This document shows, piece by piece, positions 25,850 through 32,285 of a stretch of 42,792 nt of DNA (the first letter of the stretch is position 1; every line of letters begins with the position of its first letter). The translations under genes were made by a program, and so were the position numbers. The notes beneath the pieces were generated by a model. It worked only from the letters and a program-made list of their open reading frames with translations. It had not been told where the DNA came from and made no database searches. Origin of the DNA: an uncultured Muribaculaceae bacterium (GTDB lineage Bacteria > Bacteroidota > Bacteroidia > Bacteroidales > Muribaculaceae); NCBI GenBank assembly GCA_910586455.1, contig CAJUHX010000011.1, forward strand, positions 1-42,792, read 5' to 3'.

Positions 25850-26341
25850 TCAGAGGTCGGCTACTTTCAGCCTGAAGTCTACCATGCGTATAGCGGCTTC
25901 GGCGGCTTCGGCGCCTTTGTTGCCGAGTGAGCCTCCGGCACGGTCGAGAGCATCGGCGAGAGTGTCGACAGTGAGAACTCCGAATATAACCGGAGTGTCG
26001 CAGTCGGCGTTCAGTGCGGTTACGCCCTGAGTTACGCTCTGGCACACATAATCGAAGTGGGGTGTGCCGCCACGAATAACGCAGCCAAGTACAATCACGG
26101 CGTCGAAAGCCTCGGATTCAATCAGCTGCGAGGCGGCGAAGGTGAGTTCAACCGCGCCCGGCACCTGAAAGGTCTTGACCTGCGATTCGTCGAAGCCTTC
26201 GCTGCGAAAAACTTCGAGTGCGCCATCTCTGAGTCGGTCGGTGACTTCGGCATTCCACAGAGTGGATACTATGGCCACCCGCATGCCGTCGAGTTTGGGC
26301 AGGGGTTGCTGCAGTCCGGTCTGAATGCTGTTGGTTGACAT
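25850..26341 (-). CDS. ribH: 6,7-dimethyl-8-ribityllumazine synthase
   Basis: Condenses the ribitylamino pyrimidine with 3,4-dihydroxy-2-butanone 4-phosphate to give the substrate of riboflavin synthase. The 163 residues show STLWNAEVTDRL near the N-terminus, VPGAVELTFAA and VIVLGCVIRGGTPHFDYV with the catalytic His, and FGVLTVDTLADALDRAGG near the C-terminus. It leads a minus-strand group of small membrane and folding proteins and has its own consensus promoter (26406-26437). Riboflavin synthase is encoded at 14637. Confidence 0.95.
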   Translation of the reverse strand: MSTNSIQTGLQQPLPKLDGMRVAIVSTLWNAEVTDRLRDGALEVFRSEGFDESQVKTFQVPGAVELTFAASQLIESEAFDAVIVLGCVIRGGTPHFDYVCQSVTQGVTALNADCDTPVIFGVLTVDTLADALDRAGGSLGNKGAEAAEAAIRMVDFRLKVADL

Positions 26342-26405
26342 GTAAAATATCTTTATTGATTAACAAATATTGTCTGATTAATGTTTGCGCCTGCAAGCAC
26401 AAATG

Positions 26406-26437
26406 CAAATGTAGTGAAAAATTTCCATTCCGGCAAA
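26406..26437 (-). promoter_or_regulatory. Promoter of ribH group
   Basis: On the minus strand TTTG (26434-26437) and TACATTTG (26406-26413) are separated by exactly 20 bases, a full match to the Bacteroidota consensus. Transcription would start near 26399, giving a leader of about 58 bases. Confidence 0.85.
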
Positions 26438-26774
26438 TTGAATTCATGCGCTGCTGTGGATTGGCGTTCTGCCGGTGTTTCTGCCAGGGTGTGCCGGCTC
26501 ATTGAGTGATACTATGGAATTCTATTAAAATGTGTTAAAATATTGGGTCGTTTCAGGCTGCATTCATTTGCCGATACTGTAGTGCTGAAATGCATGGTTG
26601 TATATATATAAATATAGTGAGAAGGTAGACGTCAGTATATCAGTGATTTACAATGTTGGGTATCGCATTTTTTTCACTTTGGTTCAGCCGACATGGACTT
26701 TATATGGTGGCAATGAAAAATCTGTTTTATAACATATTCCGACTTAATGACCCACTTACGGCTCAGAAATAAAT
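26438..26774. other. AT-rich gene-free stretch
   Basis: Between the ribH promoter and the promoter of the secreted-protein operon I see no coding frame with normal composition, no RNA gene and no strong hairpin. The AT content rises compared with flanking genes. It may hold regulatory sites for either promoter. Confidence 0.5.
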
Positions 26775-26805
26775 TTTGAAAATTCAAAAAATATATTTAA
26801 ATTTG
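26775..26805 (+). promoter_or_regulatory. Promoter of the IdeS-like protease operon
   Basis: TTTG at 26775-26778, a 19-base AT-rich spacer and TAAATTTG at 26798-26805 match the Bacteroidota consensus. The start near 26812 gives a leader of about 130 bases. That leader can fold, with 26850-26857 pairing to 26894-26901 (eight bases). Confidence 0.82.
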
Positions 26806-26940
26806 CCAATGTTAACTATTGACTTCAGAGTAATCATTTCCATAACCTAAGAGCTTGTTGACACATTGCTGCATAACTGTGCTTGGAATCATGCAAGCTC
26901 TCGCGGACTTTTGAAATAATAGCTAAATTATATTAACAAT

Positions 26941-27423
26941 ATGAAACAGATTAAAAAAAGCATTGCCGTATTATTGTTGCTGTGGAGTACGGCGCAGACC
27001 GCTTTCGCCGATACCGCGAACGAGTATCTGGTGGTGCATCTGGCCAACGGCACCCAGGTGAGTTACATGCTTGAAGAAAAACCGCTGGTGACCTACGACG
27101 GTCCCGTAATACGTGTAGAGTCGGCCGCTGTAAGCGACGACCACCGGATGTCGGAAGTGGAGAAACTCACCTTTGTGAAAAAAGCAGATGTTTCGGAGCA
27201 ATTGGCCGCCGATGAAATCCGTATCGTTGTCGCGCCTGAGTCCGTGACTGTACAGGGACTTCCTGCCGGTACATCGCTGACCCTCGCTGATTTGCAGGGC
27301 CGTGTACTTGCCACAGCCGCTGCCGGCGCTACCGGCGAGGCTACAATAGCTACAGGCAGCCTGCCGGGCGGTGTATATATAGTCGCCGCGGCCAATGGCC
27401 ACGTATTCAAAATTTATAAGTAA
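26941..27423 (+). CDS. Secreted protein with sorting-like C-terminal domain
   Basis: A 160-residue exported protein of unknown function. A signal peptide (1-23, ending AFA) is followed by a short beta-domain (about 27-80, EYLVVHLANGTQVSYML...VEKLTFVKK) that is common at the start of Bacteroidales secreted proteins. A C-terminal module (about 90-160) ends GGVYIVAAANGHVFKIYK and resembles the type IX secretion type-A sorting domain. With nothing between these two parts it looks like a minimal carrier. It is the first gene after the consensus promoter at 26775. The next gene follows after a 58-base spacer with a stop-codon hairpin. Confidence 0.8.
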   Translation: MKQIKKSIAVLLLLWSTAQTAFADTANEYLVVHLANGTQVSYMLEEKPLVTYDGPVIRVESAAVSDDHRMSEVEKLTFVKKADVSEQLAADEIRIVVAPESVTVQGLPAGTSLTLADLQGRVLATAAAGATGEATIATGSLPGGVYIVAAANGHVFKIYK

Positions 27424-27460
27424 GCAATATAAATTAATCTCACAACTTACTTAAGACGTA
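27416..27460 (+). repeat. Intercistronic hairpin spacer A
   Basis: TAAGTAAG at 27417-27424, spanning the stop codon, pairs with CTTACTTA at 27446-27453 in eight bases. The intervening AT-rich sequence closely resembles that of spacer B at 28732-28775, so the two spacers are related copies. Confidence 0.65.
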
Positions 27461-27481
27461 AAACCCATAAAATCACGCATT

Positions 27482-28735
27482 ATGAACAAATTTACACTCG
27501 TAGCTACGGCTCTGATGTTGCCTGCATTCGCCTTTGCCGGAAAACAGCAGGTAAAGCCCCTCGACGCTCCGGTGGCTAAAGTAGCCGCATCGTCAGAGAT
27601 TGAATCATATACCTGGAAAGACCTTGGCGAAGGCACCTTTTCCGATTTCGTACTCAGCAACCTGTTCGTAGGCATTTTCAACGAGCCGGTAAAGGTGATG
27701 GTGCAGGAAAGTGAGCAGAAACCGGGTGTGTACCGGCTGGTAAATCCATGGCAGAAAAACGACAACGTAAATTTCAACGACGAACTCAATTACCTTGTGA
27801 TAGATGCCTCTGACCCTGACTATGTAATGGTGCCGGCCCAGCAATCGCCTGTAGCTGACGCACAGGAAGGCGAAACATGGTACTGCTCGTATACCGACTG
27901 GGCGGTGAATGTAGTCGGAATTGATAAGGAAACATTCTTCAGCCTTCAGCCCGACAAGGTGCCGCAGCTTCGTGACGGTGTGATAAAATTCTCGCGGAAC
28001 ACCATGGCTGTGATGTATCCTTACGGCACCGGAGCCGAGTTCGAACCCGGCACATGGTCGTATACCAATATGGAATATGAAGGCTATCTGGCGTTGCCGG
28101 GTGCATCCGGTGAAGACGTGGAAGACTGGGTATCGATAGGCAAGGGCCGCTTTCTGGAAGGATTCCTCGAAACTATTTTTGATGAGGACTATGTGCCTGA
28201 GGAGCGTGAAGTGGAAATAATGGAAAACAAGACTGTGGCGGGAGTGTACAAGGTGGTAAAGGCATTCCAGGCAAGTGCACCAACCGGCCGTGACCTGATA
28301 ATCGATGCCCGCCAGCCCGGTTTCGTAAAGGTTGAGGAGCAGAATACAGGCGTGAATTCCACCAACGGATGGGTATATATCCTCAGCGTGTCGACCAACG
28401 GCATGTTCTCCGATTATGAAAGTATGGTAACATGGAATCCGGATTACGCGTCGCGTAATATCACAATGGACGAAAAAGGCATATACTTCCCCAAGAACTC
28501 GATTCTGCTCTATTTCCCGCAAACCGGCAATGCATCCGTATATACCAATCCAAATGCTGTGGACAGCTACCTGCTCTTCCCGGAGTCGGACGGCGTAGGT
28601 CATGTGTCGGCCGACGAATCCGACGCTCCGGTGATGTATTTCAACCTTCAGGGCATGCGCGTGGAATCGCCGCAGCCCGGACAGCTTGTGATAGTACGCA
28701 AAGGCTCCGTTACCTATAAGACAATAATCCGATAA
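27482..28735 (+). CDS. Secreted protein with two internal repeats
   Basis: A 417-residue exported protein of unknown function. The signal peptide ends at AFA-G (about residue 19). Two homologous units follow: unit A (about 43-205: WKDLGEGTFSDFVLSNLF, PGVYRLVNPW, LVIDASDPDYVMV, GYLALPG) and unit B (about 214-367: WVSIGKGRFLEGFLETIF, AGVYKVVKAF, LIIDARQPGFVKV, SYLLFPE). Similar repeats are common in hypothetical surface proteins of Bacteroidales. The C-terminus (YFNLQGMRVESPQPGQLVIV) is a sorting-like tail. It lies between the small secreted protein and the IdeS-like protease in one operon. Confidence 0.82.
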   Translation: MNKFTLVATALMLPAFAFAGKQQVKPLDAPVAKVAASSEIESYTWKDLGEGTFSDFVLSNLFVGIFNEPVKVMVQESEQKPGVYRLVNPWQKNDNVNFNDELNYLVIDASDPDYVMVPAQQSPVADAQEGETWYCSYTDWAVNVVGIDKETFFSLQPDKVPQLRDGVIKFSRNTMAVMYPYGTGAEFEPGTWSYTNMEYEGYLALPGASGEDVEDWVSIGKGRFLEGFLETIFDEDYVPEEREVEIMENKTVAGVYKVVKAFQASAPTGRDLIIDARQPGFVKVEEQNTGVNSTNGWVYILSVSTNGMFSDYESMVTWNPDYASRNITMDEKGIYFPKNSILLYFPQTGNASVYTNPNAVDSYLLFPESDGVGHVSADESDAPVMYFNLQGMRVESPQPGQLVIVRKGSVTYKTIIR

Positions 28736-28775
28736 GTAAGTCTTAATATAAAATAATTTCACGACTTACGTAACC
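28732..28775 (+). repeat. Intercistronic hairpin spacer B
   Basis: GTAAGTC at 28736-28742, just after the stop codon, pairs with GACTTAC at 28763-28769. The spacer shares its order of motifs with spacer A (TAAGTAAG, AATATAAA, TCAC, ACTTAC). Confidence 0.65.
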
Positions 28776-28804
28776 AATTTTTATCAGTATAAGTATAATA
28801 GATT

Positions 28805-30346
28805 ATGAAAAAGAAACATTTATATCCTCTGTTGCTGGCATTGTCGCTGACTGTCGTGGCACAGGACTACAACCTGATTATCCGCACCAAAAGCGGCGAC
28901 ACCATCACTGTGCCTACCGACGACATAGAGCAGATGGATTTCGCGGAAATAGTACAGTCAGGCGGTCAGCTGAAAGCTCCCGAATTGACTTACGAGCAGC
29001 TGTCGGAGGATTCATTCAAAATGTCGTGGTCAACTGTCGAGGAGGCCAACGGATATTTCTGGAATTTAGATGGCGCAAGCACCAGCTATACCAGCCAAAC
29101 ATCGTATACATTTACAAAATTGAGTGAAGGCTCGCATACTTTTGCCGTAAAGGCATTAGCCGATACCGAAAGCGGCTATACCGATTCGGAATACAGCAGC
29201 GTGACGGTGTTTGTGGCCGGCAAAGCCGACACTCACAGCATGCGTTTCCTGATTGGAAACTATACCCACAACTACGCCCGAATATCTTTCATGCCCGGTA
29301 CCGCAGAGTCCTACAAGGTAGCCTTGATACCGGCATCAGATACCACTCCCGATGCCGACATCATAGATATGCTCAACAATCTGCCCTCCGACCAGGTGTA
29401 CAATATCTCGTCGCTTACCGAAGAAAGAACCTTCGAAGGCTTGGCGCCAGAAACCGCTTATGTGGTGGCTGCAATACCCTCCGACGTGCCGGATATGGTG
29501 TACCGCCGCAGTTTTACCACCGAGGCAGCTCCTGAGCCCGGTGCGAAAGTAAGCATATTCCCTCCCGGCGTGAGTGCCACCGGCGGATTTGTGGATGTCG
29601 ACAAGGTCGGCAACAACATTTACGGCTCGGATGGAGAGTTGTGCTGGGCCTGCGTATCGGCCAATATGGCGCAGTGGTGGATAAGCGATTACAAGACCTG
29701 CACAGGCTCGGATTATACTTTTAAACATCCTCTGCCGGAAGAGAGCCTCTACTACACCACTCCGGTCATGGATGTAATATCACAGGCATACTACCATCAG
29801 GCCGGTGATGTATATGACACGCTGAAATGGTTCTTCTGCGGTGAGGAACATCCCGAAAGATGCTTTATGAACAATATATGCACCTACAACCTCGACTATG
29901 AGTATGTGCATGGCGGATTCATGGATATGAGTGAGAATCAGTTCCGCGAATATTGCGAGAAATGTGACGTAATAGACCTTTTTTCAGGTAAGTCTTCGGT
30001 CGAAATGAAAGAGATTTTTGCCGATAAGATGCTCGGATGGCTCAGACACGGACCGGTTTATTTCTGCATATCAGGCATGCATGCTCTTTGTGCCTGGGGC
30101 GCGGAATATACCGTACAGCCCGATGGCAGCAAACTTATCACCAAACTCTATGTGGCCGAAAACGACATCGTGAGTGCCAATCTGAAGAATGCCCTTCAGG
30201 AAGCTCCGGTAGATTATTCCGATTACGGCACAGGCAAAACCGAACACCCCTATATTACCATGCCGACAATTCACGACGGCGGCGGCATTAATTCAGGACG
30301 TATCGGTGTGTTCTGCGCTATCAGGTCGTGGAACAGCGTAAACTAA
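28805..30346 (+). CDS. Secreted IdeS/Mac-like cysteine protease
   Basis: A 513-residue exported protein whose C-terminal half matches the IdeS/Mac (C66) protease pattern. The signal peptide ends at VVA (about 19), followed by a short beta-domain (20-50), then two fibronectin-III-like modules (about 57-138 and 145-240). The protease domain (about 248-513) has Lys267 in DVDK, Cys280 in ELCWACVSANMAQWW, His426 in GMHALCAWGAEY, and Asp454 in YVAEND. It ends in SWNSVN, close to the IdeS ending. In IdeS the equivalents are Lys84, Cys94, His262 and Asp284/286. IdeS cleaves IgG in the hinge; the substrate here is unknown. Unlike its two operon partners it has no sorting-like tail. Confidence 0.85.
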   Translation: MKKKHLYPLLLALSLTVVAQDYNLIIRTKSGDTITVPTDDIEQMDFAEIVQSGGQLKAPELTYEQLSEDSFKMSWSTVEEANGYFWNLDGASTSYTSQTSYTFTKLSEGSHTFAVKALADTESGYTDSEYSSVTVFVAGKADTHSMRFLIGNYTHNYARISFMPGTAESYKVALIPASDTTPDADIIDMLNNLPSDQVYNISSLTEERTFEGLAPETAYVVAAIPSDVPDMVYRRSFTTEAAPEPGAKVSIFPPGVSATGGFVDVDKVGNNIYGSDGELCWACVSANMAQWWISDYKTCTGSDYTFKHPLPEESLYYTTPVMDVISQAYYHQAGDVYDTLKWFFCGEEHPERCFMNNICTYNLDYEYVHGGFMDMSENQFREYCEKCDVIDLFSGKSSVEMKEIFADKMLGWLRHGPVYFCISGMHALCAWGAEYTVQPDGSKLITKLYVAENDIVSANLKNALQEAPVDYSDYGTGKTEHPYITMPTIHDGGGINSGRIGVFCAIRSWNSVN

Positions 30347-30367
30347 AAAGCTTCTTATATCGATAAT

Positions 30368-30435
30368 GAACCCCTTTGGCGGGTGACTGTAAAATTGCAT
30401 CCTTGCTGTTTATGCCGTCACTGCCAAAGGGGTTC
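30368..30435. repeat. Compound 68-base hairpin
   Basis: Bases 30368-30380 pair perfectly with 30423-30435 (13 bp). Inside, 30383-30387 pairs with 30417-30421, and GCAT at 30397-30400 with ATGC at 30412-30415. It starts 22 bases after the protease stop codon. No T-run follows, so a standard intrinsic terminator is unlikely. It may still stabilise the 3' end of the protease mRNA. Confidence 0.75.
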
Positions 30436-30555
30436 TATGTCGAAAATCAATCCACTGTCGCCACGTACTATATCATGGCTGCGCTACAGCTATTTTTGAC
30501 GGGATATAATTTGGTTAAAACTTGTAAATGTTTAGATTTTTTGACTGAAATATAT

Positions 30556-30585
30556 GTTTTATAACATAAAAAAATAGTAACTTTG
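30556..30585 (+). promoter_or_regulatory. Promoter of the MscS leader RNA
   Basis: TAACTTTG at 30578-30585 is a full -7 match. GTTT at 30556-30559 is a partial -33 box at an 18-base spacing, slightly shorter than usual. Transcription would begin near 30592. Confidence 0.65.
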
Positions 30586-30591
30586 CAATGT

Positions 30592-30657
30592 GTTTTTCAT
30601 GGTATTAGATTTAAGGTTTAAGAGATTACCCGTCGTGATGACGAGTAATTTTTTTTT
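30592..30657 (+). ncRNA. Short leader RNA upstream of the MscS gene
   Basis: From the predicted start to the T-run there are only about 66 bases. The segment GGTATTAGATTTAAGG (30601-30616) precedes the terminator hairpin with CGTC/GACG core. The arrangement, promoter then terminator then a gene, fits an attenuated leader or a small stand-alone RNA. From memory, similar leaders occur before other Bacteroidota genes; I could not verify this here. The boundaries are predictions. Confidence 0.5.
30625..30657 (+). terminator. Intrinsic terminator in the MscS leader
   Basis: ATTAC (30625-30629) and CGTC (30631-30634) pair with GACG (30640-30643) and GTAAT (30645-30649) across one C/A mismatch, with loop GTGAT. 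Nine T residues follow (30649-30657). It lies about 120 bases before the MscS start codon. Confidence 0.8.
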
Positions 30658-30706
30658 GTACCCAACCGAAAGTTCTCTCTGTGTGTTTTAATCATAGCCC
30701 TATAGG

Positions 30707-30731
30707 CCGGAGGTATGAATATACCTTCCGG
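30707..30731 (+). repeat. Second hairpin in the MscS 5' region
   Basis: CCGGAGGTAT (30707-30716) pairs with 30721-30731 with one bulged T, around loop GAAT. It follows the terminator and ends 47 bases before the MscS ATG. No T-run follows. Confidence 0.55.
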
Positions 30732-30778
30732 TTATTAAAAGGCTGTTTAAAAATTTTACTCTTTACATTGATATTACT

Positions 30779-32113
30779 ATGTTTGCCGATCTGATCCCTA
30801 CCCATACCATTGCGCTTTGGTTGTTGAAGCATATCGACAGCTTTCTCGACAGAATCGGCCTCAGCCATGAAACTACTGCCGAGGAGTTCGTGTATGTGGC
30901 AATCATAATTGCCGCCTCGCTGGCAATAGGCTGGTGCGTGAAGAAACTTATTCTGTTTGTGACCCGTAAAGCTGTGGAAATCCACGACGGCAGTGTAGGG
31001 CGCGAACTACTGCAGCAGCATACCTTGGAGAAGTGCAGCCATGTGATTCCGCCGCTGGTGTTCCTGGCAATGCTGCCGTTTGCCTTTGTCGACGGCAGCC
31101 ATGCCCTCGATATTATCGGCAAGCTGGCGGCGATATATACTCTGGTGTGCGTGGCCATAGGCATCAGTGCGGTGTTCCATTTTATTTTCTACAGGGTAAA
31201 CAAGCGCGAAAATTCGCGCAATCTGCCACTCAAGGGCATACTCAATGTAGCTATTGGCATTGTATGGATAGTGATAGTGATTGTGGCGGTATCGGTGCTG
31301 ATTGATAAGTCGCCCGTGGCGCTGCTCACCGGTTTGGGTGCTTTCGCTGCCGTGCTTTCGCTTATATTCAAGGACACCATACTGGGTTTTGTGGCCGGCA
31401 TACAAATGTCGGAGAACGATATGCTGCGTGTAGGCGACTGGGTGGTAATCCAGGGCACGCAGGCCAACGGAGTGGTCGAAGACGTTACGCTGTCGACAGT
31501 TAAAGTGCGGAACTTCGACAAAACCGTGGTGATGGTGCCGCCGTACACCCTGGTGTCGACCTCGTTCCAGAACTACCGCGGCATGTGGGAGAGCGGCGTG
31601 CGCCGTATATTCGAGTCGCTTATAGTAGACCTCACCACGGTGGTGCCCTGCGACCCCGACCGAGTGGCGAAGGTGTCCCGGCTGCATCCGGGGATGGCCG
31701 ACTTTATTGCCGAGAGCGAAAAAGAACCCGATAAAACTCTGAGTGCTCCGGGCATCCGCTCCATAAGCGGCAGCACACTCACCAATCTGGGTTTGTTCCG
31801 AGCATATATAGCGCTGTATCTGACCGGTCACCCCAAAATATCGAAGACAGAGCGTATAATGATACGCCTGCAGGAACCCAACGACAGCGGAGTTCCGCTG
31901 AATATCTGGGCCTTTACCAATACAACCGACTGGGACGAATACGAGGGCATACTCAGCGGAGTGCTCGAGCATGTGATAATGTCGGCTCAGGAGTTCGGAC
32001 TGGGCATATACAGCAGTTCGTCGCTCACGGTAACCGATGTGCCGCCGGCACATACCGCCGCCGGCACAGGCAATGGCCACAGCCAGCACGCCGCCGCCGA
32101 CAACGCCGGATAA
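30779..32113 (+). CDS. MscS-family mechanosensitive channel
   Basis: A 444-residue small-conductance mechanosensitive channel homologue that would release solutes under membrane tension. Several transmembrane helices lie in residues 35-200 (FVYVAIIIAASLAIGWCV, VIPPLVFLAMLPFAF, IYTLVCVAIGISAVFHFIFY, ILNVAIGIVWIVIVIVAVSVLI). The pore-lining helix is LLTGLGAFAAVLSLIFKDTILGFVAG, followed by the beta-domain (RVGDWVVIQGTQANGVVEDVTL). The long cytosolic part resembles YbdG-type channels. The extreme C-terminus is Ala/His/Gly-rich. It is preceded by the leader RNA and followed by a hairpin at 32118-32150. Confidence 0.92.
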   Translation: MFADLIPTHTIALWLLKHIDSFLDRIGLSHETTAEEFVYVAIIIAASLAIGWCVKKLILFVTRKAVEIHDGSVGRELLQQHTLEKCSHVIPPLVFLAMLPFAFVDGSHALDIIGKLAAIYTLVCVAIGISAVFHFIFYRVNKRENSRNLPLKGILNVAIGIVWIVIVIVAVSVLIDKSPVALLTGLGAFAAVLSLIFKDTILGFVAGIQMSENDMLRVGDWVVIQGTQANGVVEDVTLSTVKVRNFDKTVVMVPPYTLVSTSFQNYRGMWESGVRRIFESLIVDLTTVVPCDPDRVAKVSRLHPGMADFIAESEKEPDKTLSAPGIRSISGSTLTNLGLFRAYIALYLTGHPKISKTERIMIRLQEPNDSGVPLNIWAFTNTTDWDEYEGILSGVLEHVIMSAQEFGLGIYSSSSLTVTDVPPAHTAAGTGNGHSQHAAADNAG

Positions 32114-32117
32114 ACGA

Positions 32118-32150
32118 AATAAGGGGCAATCATCGCGATTGCCCCTTATT
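32118..32150 (+). terminator. Hairpin terminator after the MscS gene
   Basis: A perfect 14-bp stem (32118-32131 with 32137-32150) has a five-base loop. There is no long T-run beyond the TTATT in the stem. It sits between converging genes and could serve both directions. Confidence 0.65.
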
Positions 32151-32285
32151 GAATACACAATTATCTATAAAACAACTATTTGCATAGAAATTTTATGATT
32201 GCAAATTTAACAATTATTTCTCATATAATTATGAAAAATATTGTTAAATTTTTGTGTATACCTATTTATGCTAAAATTAGCAAAT

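Noticed and set aside
26148..26447. A 99-codon minus-strand frame overlapping ribH and its promoter
   Set aside because: It is an out-of-frame reading of ribH extended through the promoter region, with no recognisable protein features.
30376..30564. A 62-codon frame downstream of the IdeS-like protease gene
   Set aside because: It runs through the arms of the compound hairpin, has no coding-like composition and no visible translation start signal.
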